Of a DNA stretch of 64,000 nt, positions 7,824-17,222 are shown in pieces. A program made the position numbers and the translations under genes. The notes below the pieces were generated by a model. The model worked only from the letters and a program-made list of their open reading frames with translations, was not told where the DNA came from and made no database searches. Positions within the stretch are counted from its first letter, which is position 1. Each line of letters starts with the position of its first letter. The DNA lies in contig CAVSET010000006.1 in the NCBI GenBank assembly GCA_963727075.1, positions 558,001-622,000 on the forward strand, given 5' to 3'. The stretch comes from Bog-756 sp963727075 (GTDB lineage Bacteria; Actinomycetota; Acidimicrobiia; Acidimicrobiales; RAAP-2).

Positions 7824-10262
7824 TCAGGAAGCGGCCACTGTCTCCGACTTCGCCCCATGGTCTTGAGCCAACTGTGCGGCCGTGTAGGGGAGGGAAACCC
7901 ACTTCTTCTGCGAGTAGAGCTTGGTCATATTGTCGTACCACGGTGAGGTCGGGTCCGTCGCTTGCGAATAGGTGAGGATGCCCTGGGACACCGGGCCGCC
8001 CGGGGTCAACTCTGTGGTCATGACCAGTGACGAACCGTCGTAGACCTCGCCGTAGGGTGCGGCCTCGAGTGGACCGCCCCGGCCGTCGGCGGCATAGATG
8101 GCATTGAAGCATCCCGTGTCACATCCTGGGAGAGGGATCCTCGTCCCGTTGCGAGTGACGTGCTGGACATCACCGTACGAGGCATCTAGCGGTATGTGGT
8201 GGGCCTGCAGGTTCACCACCGCATCGGCCAGTGCGGTGAGAATTGCCGGATTGTCGGCATTGAGCTGCGAGGGCGTCGTGAGTGGCTGGGTCGAGTTGAA
8301 GGAGTCGGACCAGTAGCCCTTCGAAGGCGCATAGGCCGACCACTCCGAGAACAGCCAGCCCCCGCCAGCATCGAGATTGCCCGTCTTGTCGTAGCCGGCC
8401 AACGCAGAGCAGGCGGCGGTCAAGTCAACCATGACGCCCTTGGACGACGATGCTTTCGGGGTGGCCCGACACGCGCCCACCAGTGACCCGAGGACCAGTT
8501 GGGCTTGGAGGGACTGATTGCTCTCCCACATCGCCTGCAGAGAACCCAGGGTGAATTTTGGGGGCCCGAACCCATCGGTACCGGCCATCCGCTGGGCAAT
8601 CATCTGATTTCCGAGCCGGGTCCGCAGCCCCTGCTCAATGTTGATATCACCGATGATCGGTGAGTACGCGGGAAACGGAGCACTGGGATTGGCCAGCCAG
8701 TACGAGTCGTTCGAGTTCTCGACGTAGTCGGTTCTGATCGTATGCGGCTCATTGGAGGAGTTGAAGATGCCAGGCACTGGGGTGCCGGGATCGGTGTCCC
8801 ATGCGCACGAGGAGCGAGATCCGTCGAGGGTGACCACACCGCTGGCGTTGTAGACGAGCTCGGGCAGCCCAGCTGGCGTGCAGGAGGTGATTAGAGATAG
8901 CGGTACGTTCGGTGTATTGCCGACATCACCGTAGTAGGCATGCCCGTTGTCATCGGCGGCAATGGTGTTGAACGTGGGAATCGCCAGGTACCGAGACTCG
9001 ACTGAGAGCAGGTCTTGGACAGACGTTGCCTGGCCCATCTCCAGGTACTGGTTGGCTGCCCGGAAGCTATCGTTGCCCATGGAGTCGGCAACGGCGAAGG
9101 CGGTGGTGCTCGTCCAGTGATATCCCGCTTGGGCGACGTCGGCAACGGTGCCCCAGCGGGTCGTGTAGAAGGTGTGCTTTGCGGTGCCGTGCCCGGTATC
9201 CACCGCGACGGTGACGTTTCCCATCTTTTCGGCCTTTCCGTCCACGTAGTAGCTGGTCGGGTCTCCGGGAACCAGTTGCAATTGATAGATGGTAAAACGG
9301 AAACTGGTCGAGACGGTATGGGTCCAGGCCAGGTGCTGGTTGAAGCCGATCCCGATCAACGGGAACCCTTCGAGCGTTCCGCCCTCGACGTTGTACTGTC
9401 CTGGCACGGTGAGTTGCGCCATCCAGAAACGCTCAGTACCGCGCCACGGAAAGTGCGGATTGGCCAGCAGCATGCCGTCACCAGCCGCGGAGTTCTGGGA
9501 GCCGATCCCGATTCCATTCGACCCCAGCGTGTCGTTGCCGTTGGACCCAAACGCTGCGGCGAGGGTCGCTGCATTCGGGCTTGCGGAAACCGAGGAGGCC
9601 GTGGAGGCCGTCGACGACGGCGAGGTCTTCGGTGAGGACGTCTTCGGCGCGGTGGCCTTTGCCTCCATCGATATGAACTGTGCGCTCGACGCTTCGATGA
9701 CCACCTGGTAGCCCCTCAAGAACATGTCCGAGAGGGTGATGGGTCGGACCCACGCTTTGCCAGCGCACGCAGGGTTCTTGAGTTGGCTCGACTTCAGATA
9801 TGCGTTGTACCCGGAGACGAAGCCGTTGTACACGGAAAGGATCTGGGGAAGTGGCCCTAGCGGAGGGGGCTGATGGATCTCCTTGGTCAGCATGCCGCTG
9901 GCCTTGACCGACTGCCAGAAGAAGTCCGAATTGAGGTTGGTGTCATAGGCGCCCGCCGAGTAGTTGAGGCTCAGGCCCTTCGGGCCGAAGTACTTCGACC
10001 TCTGGCCGTTGACGGTGACAAAGTCCTGGGCAAGTGTGCAGAAGTTGTCCTGAGAGAACGCCAACGCCTCGCCATACCCGAGCGCCGTGAAATTGCCGGC
10101 TGTGATGTGAGGGATGCCCGAACTGTCACGCGTGATAGTCACCTTGTTGGCGGTGCTGGCCCGTGCAGGGGCGGACGTGGTGGAAGACACAGAGCATCCC
10201 GCCATCAGTAGCGATGCTGCGGCTGCAGCTAGGAGTAGTCGAAAGAAGAGCGTACTTCTCAT
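7824..10262 (-). CDS. penicillin acylase-family lipoprotein (Ntn hydrolase)
   Basis: About 812 residues, starting at MRSTLFFRLLLAAAAAS with lipobox LMAGC, so probably a surface-anchored lipoprotein. The alpha-chain region (ITRDSSGIPHITAGN, GYGEALAFSQDNFCTLAQ) and a Ser/Thr/Pro/Ala linker lead to GSNGIGIGSQNSAAGDGMLL and NPHFPWRG, the autocleavage site and nucleophilic Ser of the beta chain in penicillin/aculeacin/acyl-homoserine-lactone acylases. It would hydrolyse an amide-linked acyl group; the substrate cannot be told. An upstream in-frame ATG at 10355 would add 31 residues and destroy the signal peptide, so 10262 is preferred. It is followed upstream on the same strand by lldD. Confidence 0.9.
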   Translation of the reverse strand: MRSTLFFRLLLAAAAASLLMAGCSVSSTTSAPARASTANKVTITRDSSGIPHITAGNFTALGYGEALAFSQDNFCTLAQDFVTVNGQRSKYFGPKGLSLNYSAGAYDTNLNSDFFWQSVKASGMLTKEIHQPPPLGPLPQILSVYNGFVSGYNAYLKSSQLKNPACAGKAWVRPITLSDMFLRGYQVVIEASSAQFISMEAKATAPKTSSPKTSPSSTASTASSVSASPNAATLAAAFGSNGNDTLGSNGIGIGSQNSAAGDGMLLANPHFPWRGTERFWMAQLTVPGQYNVEGGTLEGFPLIGIGFNQHLAWTHTVSTSFRFTIYQLQLVPGDPTSYYVDGKAEKMGNVTVAVDTGHGTAKHTFYTTRWGTVADVAQAGYHWTSTTAFAVADSMGNDSFRAANQYLEMGQATSVQDLLSVESRYLAIPTFNTIAADDNGHAYYGDVGNTPNVPLSLITSCTPAGLPELVYNASGVVTLDGSRSSCAWDTDPGTPVPGIFNSSNEPHTIRTDYVENSNDSYWLANPSAPFPAYSPIIGDINIEQGLRTRLGNQMIAQRMAGTDGFGPPKFTLGSLQAMWESNQSLQAQLVLGSLVGACRATPKASSSKGVMVDLTAACSALAGYDKTGNLDAGGGWLFSEWSAYAPSKGYWSDSFNSTQPLTTPSQLNADNPAILTALADAVVNLQAHHIPLDASYGDVQHVTRNGTRIPLPGCDTGCFNAIYAADGRGGPLEAAPYGEVYDGSSLVMTTELTPGGPVSQGILTYSQATDPTSPWYDNMTKLYSQKKWVSLPYTAAQLAQDHGAKSETVAAS

Positions 10263-10443
10263 GGCGCGAGGGTACCCGTTCGGACGCAACGGAGGAGGAG
10301 TTGAGCACCATCGGGTTCCGTTTCCGTGCGCCATGGCTGGCGTCGCGTGCGTCAAAATATGACGGGCACTGTGAACGAAGGTGGGAAGGATCTGACGTGA
10401 AGCCCGCGATTCGTGTCGATTACCTTCACGTAAGACCGAGGGG

Positions 10444-11640
10444 TCAGGGCCCGAGTGGCCGGCCTTCCCCGTCGAGCAGGGCGCTGGGGTCGAGGGTATG
10501 GACGTCGGCGGCCCCGGTGAGCGATAGGGCTACCCTCAGCTCGCCCCTCATGGTGCTCAGCACGTCGACCACCCCCTGGCGCCCCCCGGCGGCCACTGAC
10601 CAGGCCCAGGCCCGGCCGACCAGGCAGGCCCGGGCGCCGAGGGCGAGCGCCTTGAACATGTCGAGGCCGCTTCGGATGCCCCCGTCGACCAGGACCTCGA
10701 GGGAGTGGCCGACGGCGTCGACGACCGCGGGGAGGGCGGCGATGGTGGACTGGGTGCTGTCGAGCTGGCGGCCACCGTGGTTGGAGACCACGATGCCGTC
10801 GACGCCGGCGTCGGCGGCCCGCCGTGCGTCCTCGGGGTCGAGGATGCCCTTCAGCACGAGCCGGCCTGGCCAGGTACGGCGAACCCACTCGAGGTCGTCC
10901 CACGTGACCGAGGGGTCGAACTGGTGGTCCACCCACTCCTTGAAGGCCTCCGGGCTGGTCGCCCCGGGCACGGCCCTCTCAAGGTTGCCGAAGGTGTGGG
11001 GCCGGCCCCGGATGGCGACGTCGCACGCCCAGCGCGGGTGCAGGCCGAAGTCGAGGGCCTGCACGAGCCGGCCGGACAGCGGCTGGGGCCCGGCCATGCC
11101 GTTGCGCACCTCGCGGTAGCGGGCACCCACGACAGCAAGGTCGACGGTGAGCACCAGCACCGGGCAGCCGGCGCCGGCGGCGCGGGTCATGAGGTCCTCG
11201 GCATAGGCCCGGTCGCGCATGACATAGAGCTGGAACCAGAACGGGGCGGTGGTGGCCTGGTGGACCTCCTCGATGCTGCAGATCGACACGGTCGACTCGC
11301 AGAAGGCGATGCCCATCTGCTCGGCGGCCTGGGCTGCCTGCACCTCGGCCCGCGTGGCGTACATGCCGGCCAGGCCGACCGGCCCGAGCAGGAGGGGCAT
11401 GGCCAGGGACTGGCCCAGCACGGTCGTGGCCAGCTGCAGGTCTGACACGTCACGCAGCACGCGCTGGCGCAGGTGGATGGCGGCGAGGTCGTCCACGTTG
11501 GCACGCAGCGTCGACTCCTCGTAGGCGCCGCCGTCGATGTAGTCGAACAGCTGGCGAGGGAGGCGCCGCCGGGCCAACTCCCGGTAGTCGCGGACCGAAG
11601 CCGGGGCCAGGCCCAGGGAGCGATCGGAAAAGAGGGCCAT
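10444..11640 (-). CDS. lldD: FMN-dependent alpha-hydroxy-acid dehydrogenase (L-lactate dehydrogenase type)
   Basis: A 398-residue TIM-barrel flavoenzyme. The DYIDGGAYEE opening, the Lys of LVLKG (264), the catalytic HGGRQLD (His288, Arg291) and DGGIRSG FMN-phosphate loop are those of LldD/glycolate oxidase enzymes that oxidise L-2-hydroxy acids to 2-oxo acids. The start at 11640 (MALFSDRSLG) is chosen because a longer frame to 11739 runs backwards through repeat R5. It shares its module and strand with the acylase. Lactate is the likeliest substrate, but relatives use mandelate or glycolate. Confidence 0.88.
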   Translation of the reverse strand: MALFSDRSLGLAPASVRDYRELARRRLPRQLFDYIDGGAYEESTLRANVDDLAAIHLRQRVLRDVSDLQLATTVLGQSLAMPLLLGPVGLAGMYATRAEVQAAQAAEQMGIAFCESTVSICSIEEVHQATTAPFWFQLYVMRDRAYAEDLMTRAAGAGCPVLVLTVDLAVVGARYREVRNGMAGPQPLSGRLVQALDFGLHPRWACDVAIRGRPHTFGNLERAVPGATSPEAFKEWVDHQFDPSVTWDDLEWVRRTWPGRLVLKGILDPEDARRAADAGVDGIVVSNHGGRQLDSTQSTIAALPAVVDAVGHSLEVLVDGGIRSGLDMFKALALGARACLVGRAWAWSVAAGGRQGVVDVLSTMRGELRVALSLTGAADVHTLDPSALLDGEGRPLGP

Positions 11641-11685
11641 CGCGGCCGATGCTAACCAGCTCACGGCGGAGGGGTGCTTGGGGGG

Positions 11686-11832
11686 GCTGAAGGGAAACTC
11701 CGAACGTCGGCCGCACTCCATACGAGGCGCCCCAGGCACCTCGCTGGGATCGGAGCCGACGTTGCGCTGCCGGCGGGGGAGTGGCGCTGTGAATGTGCCC
11801 AGATCAACTTGTGCGGCGGTGCATATCCGGGT
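11686..11832 (+). repeat. island repeat R5
   Basis: Copy with perfect AACGTCGG (11702) and CCGACGTT arms but altered inner arms. It lacks the first 15-20 bases. Its tail keeps AGATCAACTTGTGCGGCGGTGCATATCCGG, so the 3' end of the family extends to about 11832. It lies just upstream of lldD. Confidence 0.85.
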
Positions 11833-11872
11833 TGCGAGTGAGCTATAAGCTGATCAAGAGATAGGTGACGCC

Positions 11873-12142
11873 ATGGACCCCAGGTTGATTAAGGATGCTC
11901 AAGCACGGTTTCTGGCGAAGACTCCAAATGCTACTTGTCCGATGTGCGGAGGATCGGCGTGGACGGGTCTATCCGATGTTGTGGGTGTTATGACTGCCAC
12001 GCTGGACGACCCCGTTGGTCCAGTAGCGGCCAAGCGGGCTGAGAATAGTTCGGTCAGCGATCTCAGCAATATGAATATGGTCCGCATGGAGGTCATCGCG
12101 TTCACCTGCGACGCCTGCTCCTATCTGCGACTCCACGCATAG
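11873..12142 (+). CDS. small zinc-ribbon protein
   Basis: An 89-residue protein with two CxxC knuckles: CPMC at about 22-25 and CDAC near 80-83, which together could bind one zinc ion. The middle (TATLDDPVGPVAAKR) is not recognised. ATG at 11873 follows a short A/G-rich leader. It is the first gene between R5 and R6. A metal-binding fold is well supported; the function is unknown. Confidence 0.65.
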   Translation: MDPRLIKDAQARFLAKTPNATCPMCGGSAWTGLSDVVGVMTATLDDPVGPVAAKRAENSSVSDLSNMNMVRMEVIAFTCDACSYLRLHA

Positions 12143-12493
12143 ACATTCTATCGGGTCCTATTCGGCTCATCTCCTGGCCTCGGTTTTGGCTAGTTCGGGT
12201 ACAGTGGCCGCCGTGTCACCACGCGATGCCTTTCCCGGCTACCACTAGCCGGTCACCATCGCGGGCGAGCCTGAGGACGTACTGAAGCTCCAGGGCGACA
12301 CCCCGCCCAGTGCCAAAGGACCCCATGCCGGGGGCATGGCCTCGTCCCGGGCGACTGACTCAATGAAGATGACCCGGGTGGCGCAGGACCTTTTCCTCTG
12401 GCCAGGGCCCCTCTGCGGCTGGAGACTGTGAGAGGGCCGCCTCATTCAGTCGGGCGGTGCTCGCGGCGTTCAACTCCATGTAGGGAGGTTGAT
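12143..12493. other. intergenic stretch, no gene seen
   Basis: About 350 bases between the zinc-ribbon gene and the next gene. A minus-strand open frame at 12245-12445 has proline/arginine-rich composition typical of chance frames. No repeat copy or RNA gene was recognised. Confidence 0.5.
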
Positions 12494-13117
12494 GTGCAAT
12501 CCGAGACCAGAGCAATGCTCCTGGACCACTACCTTCCCCGGTACGACGTCACGGAGACGCATGCCGTCGTCGTCGACGCGAACACAGACCTGGCGTGGCA
12601 GGCGGTCCGGCGGAGCGACCTGTCCCGGTCCGCGGTTGTACATGTGCTCCTCGAGCTGCGCAGCCTCCCCAATCGGCTGCAAGGGGCCCTCAATGGGCGG
12701 CGCTCGGAGGCTGTCCGCCCGCCGGTGACACTCGACGACATGGAGCGGGCCGGCTTCCTACTCTTGGACGAACGGCCCGGCTACGAGATCGTGTTCGGCT
12801 GTGTCGTGCAGCCGTGGAAGGCGGTCACCGACGACAAGCCCTCGCCGCGGGTTGAAGCCGATCGATTCGCCGCGTTCGATGTCCCTGGGTACGTCAAGGT
12901 TGCCTTCAACATCAGGGTGGAGCCGTACGGCATTGGGCGTGCCCTCGTTACGACTGAGACACGGACGGCGGCCACTGACCCCATGAGCCTTCGCCGTTTC
13001 GCACGCTACTGGTTGCTCGTTGGCCCGTTCAGCGCGCTGATCCGCCGATTATTGCTGCGAATCGCAAAGTCCGATGCCGAGCGACGATCTGGCCTCGTGC
13101 GCCTACCGGACGCCTGA
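12494..13117 (+). CDS. hypothetical protein, possibly SRPBCC fold
   Basis: A 207-residue protein with GTG start at 12494, chosen because AGGGAGG lies six bases before it; an ATG at 12515 is the alternative. Segments such as YDVTETHAVVVDANTDLAWQAV, then FAAFDVPGYVKVAFNIRVEP and ALVTTETRTAATDP, suggest the beta-helix-beta pattern of START/SRPBCC ligand-binding proteins, and DPMSLRRFARYWLLVGPFSALIRR resembles their terminal helix. This is inference from pattern. No signal peptide. Confidence 0.7.
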   Translation: MQSETRAMLLDHYLPRYDVTETHAVVVDANTDLAWQAVRRSDLSRSAVVHVLLELRSLPNRLQGALNGRRSEAVRPPVTLDDMERAGFLLLDERPGYEIVFGCVVQPWKAVTDDKPSPRVEADRFAAFDVPGYVKVAFNIRVEPYGIGRALVTTETRTAATDPMSLRRFARYWLLVGPFSALIRRLLLRIAKSDAERRSGLVRLPDA

Positions 13118-13478
13118 AGCCTGGCGGCTTACCGAGGGTGAGTCGGATGGTCCCAACGGATCGCGATCGGGAGCTCTGGCGTTCGTTTGATCCTCTGCCG
13201 GCGACATGACACCGACGCTGCCGGTCGCTGCGCACCCAGAACGTCGTCGGCGAACGTCGAGGGGTCTCGAGGAGGTCGGCACGCAGACCAACGGTTCGGG
13301 TTCAACGTCATGTCGTTTGGGCAGCGTCCGGCGACCGGGTCAGGTCGGCTTCGTGCGTAGTCGAGTCGGCGAGACTGCCCCGAATGGCAGACCCCGACTG
13401 CCTGCCTGTGGTCACCGAAGCGCCTGGTATAGGGCAGGGGGTATCCACTAGAGCCCGGCCTGGAACCAGCTCCGTCGT

Positions 13479-13600
13479 GGTTCAAGCAGCCACTGTGAAG
13501 CTGAATGGGAGTTCCAAACGTCGGTTCCCTCGCGTACGGGGTGCCTCAGGGACCTCGCCGGCCCCACCGCCGACGATGGGAATAGAGGGTGGGGGAGGCG
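13479..13600 (+). repeat. island repeat R6
   Basis: Near-complete copy beginning GGTTCAAGCAGCCACTGTGAAG. Left arm CCAAACGTCGG pairs imperfectly with CCGACGATGGG. A 5' extension (GGTATAGGGCAGGGGGTATCC at about 13425) resembles the extensions of R8 and R16. Confidence 0.88.
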
Positions 13601-13732
13601 TCAGGCTTTACCGTTTGAGGAGGTCGTTTAGGGTGAACAGCCGCTGATTCTTAGGGTTTCAGCAGTTTTTCGGCCAGCGCCCGATAGATCTGGTTTCATT
13701 GAACTGTCGCCTATTTCGGCTAGGAACTTCTC

Positions 13733-14059
13733 ATGTACGGCTATGGACACCACGCTCACCACCCAGTCTTCGGAATCGTCCTTCTGGTTCTTCTCGTCGC
13801 ATTGGTGGTGCTTGCCATCATCGCCTTGGTTCGGTTCTGGAGAACTCGTCCTGGCCACACCAGTCCGGTCGCACCGGGAACGCCGCAGGGGCAGGCTATC
13901 GACCCCGCTCTGACCGAGTTACGAATCCGCTATGCACGAGGTGAAGTGACTTCGGATGAGTTTCTGCAACGAGCGAGCCATCTTGGCTATCAGGGTCCGC
14001 CAGGGTCTAGCTCCGGCGGTCAACCTCCCGAGGTAAGGACGCCACCCCCCGCTGCCTGA
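13733..14059 (+). CDS. SHOCT-domain small membrane protein
   Basis: A 108-residue protein: a His/Tyr-rich start (MYGYGHHAHHP), one membrane segment (about 12-36), a proline-rich linker, then a SHOCT module (DPALTELRIRYARGEVTSDEFLQRASHLG, about 67-90) and a Pro/Gly tail. SHOCT domains occur at the ends of bacterial membrane proteins and are thought to mediate oligomerisation. It is the only gene between R6 and R7. Confidence 0.82.
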   Translation: MYGYGHHAHHPVFGIVLLVLLVALVVLAIIALVRFWRTRPGHTSPVAPGTPQGQAIDPALTELRIRYARGEVTSDEFLQRASHLGYQGPPGSSSGGQPPEVRTPPPAA

Positions 14060-14190
14060 GAGTCCGACTCGTACTTCGTATGCGGAAGCCTGTGACTTCC
14101 TGGGATCGGATCGGCTCAGGAGGGCGAACAACCACCATTTCGTAACCTCCCGTGAGTTCGACCGTTCGCGTACTGCCACTTAGCTCGTTT

Positions 14191-14280
14191 CGGAGGCGAC
14201 GTTTCGCAGAAGGAGAAATAGTGGGGAAGTGGTGAGGGGCTGAGGCTCGGATCGACCGCAGGGCGATGCATATCCGGGGA
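14191..14280 (+). repeat. island repeat R7 (3' half)
   Basis: Only the 3' part: CGGAGGCGACGTTTCGC, GTGGGGAAGTGGTGAGG and the tail GGCTCGGATCGACCGCAGGGCGATGCATATCCGGGGAT. The 5' half with GAAGCTGAA is absent. Confidence 0.7.
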
Positions 14281-14364
14281 TTAGGGGTCGGCAGTGGACC
14301 TTCACGCCTTACCCCCATGCCGACGTAGGATGCTCAATTCATTTAGGCGAATGAACGGATTGGG

Positions 14365-14901
14365 GTGGCGATAGACGTGGCCGAACGCGAGATGCAGGTG
14401 CGGAACTTCGTCGAGGAGGTCTGGAATGGGCGAAGCTACGAAGCGGCCTCCGACCTGTTCAGCGACAACTACGTGAATCCGTTTGGAACCGGTCCGTCCG
14501 CCAGGGTCGAGCCCATCCGCCGATATCACCAAGCCTTCCCGGACTTGCGCCTAGACGTCGAAGAACTCATCGTGGCCGGTGACACGGTAGTGCTCAGGAT
14601 GATATTCCGCGGGACCGATACAGGAGGGTATCTGGGTCGATCTCCGACCGGGCGGGCAGTTGAGGAGTGGGTTGTTGACATCATGCATTTCGAGGATGAC
14701 AAGGTCGCCAGCGAATGGATAGGAGCTGACAAACTCGGCCTCTTCATCCAGCTCGGGGTTCTAGACGACCCGTGGCCGACCCAGGTCGAGCCTCTTGAGG
14801 CAGAGCATAGGGCTTCACTGCCCCGCCAATCCGGTGATCGGAGTTGCCCCGCTCCGACGAACGTCGTTGGATTCAGTCCCAGAGGGGCAGATGAGTCCTA
14901 G
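14365..14901 (+). CDS. SnoaL-like ester cyclase family protein
   Basis: A 178-residue protein with GTG start at 14365. NFVEEVWNGRSYEAASDLFSDNYVNP, then FPDLRLDVEELIVAGDTVVLRMIFRGTDTG, and a final helix are the cone-shaped alpha+beta barrel pattern of SnoaL/ester cyclase-like proteins. Members bind small polyketide or terpenoid-like ligands, but many are not cyclases. The last 40 residues (after about 140) lie beyond the fold and overlap a convergent gene, so the C-terminus may be extended by a lost stop. Confidence 0.75.
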   Translation: MAIDVAEREMQVRNFVEEVWNGRSYEAASDLFSDNYVNPFGTGPSARVEPIRRYHQAFPDLRLDVEELIVAGDTVVLRMIFRGTDTGGYLGRSPTGRAVEEWVVDIMHFEDDKVASEWIGADKLGLFIQLGVLDDPWPTQVEPLEAEHRASLPRQSGDRSCPAPTNVVGFSPRGADES

Positions 14902-15187
14902 TTGGCTAGCACGGGTTAGTCCGTCCCCGTGCATCTCGATGTACTCGTTGTCTGCCCACGGTCCGACGGCACATTCAACCACCTCTCGGATGCTTTCGAC
15001 CGACTCACCTTCCCAGATGGAAATACCGAAGGTGTGATCGTCGATTGATGCGTGGATCGGCAACGCCACATGTGAAGGAAGTCCACCTTCGAGCCTTAGC
15101 CTCAGCGGCCTCAAAGGCCTTAGGGTCATGGATACGGTGGATGACGGCGGCTCTGCACCCTGACGGCCGGCTCTTCGGTGAAGTCAC
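14815..15187 (-). pseudogene. small alpha/beta protein of unknown function, frameshifted
   Basis: Two minus-strand frames join near 15092. The first gives AAVIHRIHDPKAFEAAEAKA and the second EGGLPSHVALPIHASI, then DHTFGISIWEGESVESIREVV and VGPWADNEYIEMHG. Together they make one compact domain of about 85 residues like small actinobacterial stress-responsive barrel-type proteins. I do not recognise an established function. The 3' end overlaps the SnoaL-like gene by 87 bases. A one-base indel is the only lesion seen. Confidence 0.55.
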
Positions 15188-15345
15188 TCCCGGACCACCA
15201 CGACTCTACGCAGCCGAAGCGACGGCTTCTCTCGGCGCGCCTGGCTGGTCACTCGACCCAAAGAGGATTCGCTGTGGGGCAGTGGGTAACTGCCGATCTC
15301 GGCTGTCGGCCGAGTCCAAGATCACGCTAGACCTGTGTTCGGCTC

Positions 15346-15460
15346 GGTTCAAGCTGCAACTGTGAAACTGAATGGAAGTTCCAAGCGTCTTTCCCTTGCG
15401 TACGGGGCGCTTCAGGGACGGCGCCGGGACCGGAGCCGACGAAGAGGGGGGAGGGCAGGG
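15346..15460 (+). repeat. island repeat R8
   Basis: Copy starting GGTTCAAGCTGCAACTGTGAAAC, with a decayed left arm (CCAAGCGTC) and right arm (CCGACGAAG). The 5' extension 15270-15345, with GGGTAACTGCCGATCTCGGC, aligns closely with that of R16, so the repeat unit can reach about 190-250 bp. Confidence 0.82.
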
Positions 15461-15602
15461 ATGGTGTCGCCCGCAGCAGTGGAATCCGATAGATCGACTG
15501 GGCAGCACCAACGCCTGTAACAAGAAGTCCGATCTGTACCTCATGCTTGGCGCCACCATCGCGGCGTGGGAGGCTAGCCGAGGCTCGCAGAGGAGGAAAT
15601 CT

Positions 15603-16934
15603 ATGCGCAGGGGACTCGCGTTGAGCGTTGTGGCCTTGGGGCTAGCCATGGCTGGGTGCTCATCGGGTTCCAGTACGGCGACCGCACCTCCGACGGTTGC
15701 CTGGTCCCCAGGCACGGCTCAGGCGGCCAACGGGGTCGCCGCCCCGATCGACGTGGCGGCGGTCTGCGGGTCGAATTCGGCCACCTATCTGGCCGAATTG
15801 CTCCATACCCCGCCAACCCAGCTGAAAGTCATGGACGAGTGGGCTGATGTAGTCCCCGGCGGCAGACAGCTTCTCGTCAGCGGCACCGTCACCACCGTCC
15901 ACCTTGGTCCGGGCGACCTGCCAATCGACCACCCCTTCGGCGATGACCTGTCGATGGATGTGAAAGTCGCTCCGGCCTTCGCCGCCTTTTCTCAGAAGCT
16001 CGGGACCGCGCCGAGCGACGTCAAGCCCGGCAATTTCCACGTCGAGATCGCGTCGGGTTACATCCCGCACGTTCCCAGGCCGTCGTCCGCATCCGTCACA
16101 CAGACGTGGCGCCAGCTGTCGGACTTCAACCTGACGGGATTCCAGCCCGGCTTCGCCCACCCCGAAATCGGCGACCCGGTAGTCGTCGGCGGCCGGTACA
16201 TCGTCGACTGCGGCCACCCCGACTACCACACCGAGCTCCACCCGATCAGCTTCCTGGCGTGGGCCCACCAGGACGGCTCCACCACGGTCGTCCATGTCTA
16301 TGAGAACGCCTACAGGGATACCGAGTACTACAACCCTGACCTTGCTGTGCTCGGCGTGGTGAACGATATTGCCCGATTCGCCAATCCGCAGACCAAGCGC
16401 TTCCCGCCGTACCTCATCGACGAAGTGACCCGGCTGGTAAGCGGATCCACGCAGCAGTTGCGCACATTCGAGCTCGTAGGTGCTGTACCGCCGGCTCCTT
16501 CGAACAGTTTCCAAGCCTGTGCGCCGAGCGCCTCGTCAGGCGCGCAGGCCAAGGTCCACTACGACCTGCAGACCGGTCTGGGAGTATCGGTCGCCGTCTC
16601 GTCGGCCGACGCCAATGGCTGCGTGACGGTGCACACCACAACGTCGCCTGCATACTCAACACCCGATGTCTCCCTGCGCACCTGCCTCATGCCCTGGTCC
16701 TACATCAACTCAATTGCCGGCCAGGCCTTGGCCACCTCCGTGGACACCCGTCAGATCATCAAGAAGAACGTGCCGCAACAGTATTGGCCGCTCGTCGACC
16801 GCACCCCGCTGGCCGGGTGCGCCGACGCACTAGGTGGCCCACTGGTGAGCGCCCAGCCCACTGGTCAGCTGACAGCGATGGATTCGAGTCAGCCGTTCGG
16901 GATCTATGGGATCGTCACGATAAGGCGGAAATGA
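15603..16934 (+). CDS. secreted lipoprotein of unknown function
   Basis: A 443-residue protein starting MRRGLALSVVALGLAMAGC, a lipoprotein signal peptide with lipobox LAMAGC. GAGGAGG five bases before the ATG at 15603 decides the start. The mature part holds Cys-containing segments (VAAVCGSNS, IVDCGHPDYHTELHPISFLAWAHQ, FQACAPSA, GCVTVHTT, LRTCLMPW, GCADALGG), six or more Cys that could form disulfides. The His-rich segment near residue 205 is suggestive of a metal site, but no family was recognised. Sole gene between R8 and R9. Confidence 0.8.
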   Translation: MRRGLALSVVALGLAMAGCSSGSSTATAPPTVAWSPGTAQAANGVAAPIDVAAVCGSNSATYLAELLHTPPTQLKVMDEWADVVPGGRQLLVSGTVTTVHLGPGDLPIDHPFGDDLSMDVKVAPAFAAFSQKLGTAPSDVKPGNFHVEIASGYIPHVPRPSSASVTQTWRQLSDFNLTGFQPGFAHPEIGDPVVVGGRYIVDCGHPDYHTELHPISFLAWAHQDGSTTVVHVYENAYRDTEYYNPDLAVLGVVNDIARFANPQTKRFPPYLIDEVTRLVSGSTQQLRTFELVGAVPPAPSNSFQACAPSASSGAQAKVHYDLQTGLGVSVAVSSADANGCVTVHTTTSPAYSTPDVSLRTCLMPWSYINSIAGQALATSVDTRQIIKKNVPQQYWPLVDRTPLAGCADALGGPLVSAQPTGQLTAMDSSQPFGIYGIVTIRRK

Positions 16935-17103
16935 CAACAGGGAACCTCGCGGACCTCGGCCCGATATCGGAGGCCAGGATTCGGCTCCGCTCGTTCTCGA
17001 GCACGATCTCGCAAACTCGGCTGACTGACCGGAAAGAGATAGTCGTGTCCTCTCGGATCTTGAGTGCCGGGCTGGACGCACAATCAGGCTCTTTCATGAT
17101 TCG

Positions 17104-17222
17104 GGCCGCTACTACGAAGCCGAAGGGGAGCTCCAAACGTCGGTCCCCTCGCGGACTAGCGCTTCAGTGACCTCGCCGGTACCGAGCCGACGATGGACGG
17201 CTAAGAGTGGGGGTGGGGGAGG
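17104..17222 (+). repeat. island repeat R9
   Basis: Near-complete copy: GGGCCGCTACTACGAAGC, left arm CCAAACGTCGG, GGTCCC..AGTGACC inner arms, CCGGTACCG and CCGACGATGG, then the G-rich tail. 170 bases after the lipoprotein gene. Confidence 0.88.

Noticed and set aside
11641..11739. Longer N-terminus for lldD
   Set aside because: The added 33 residues read backwards through repeat R5; family members start near the MALFSDRSLG site.
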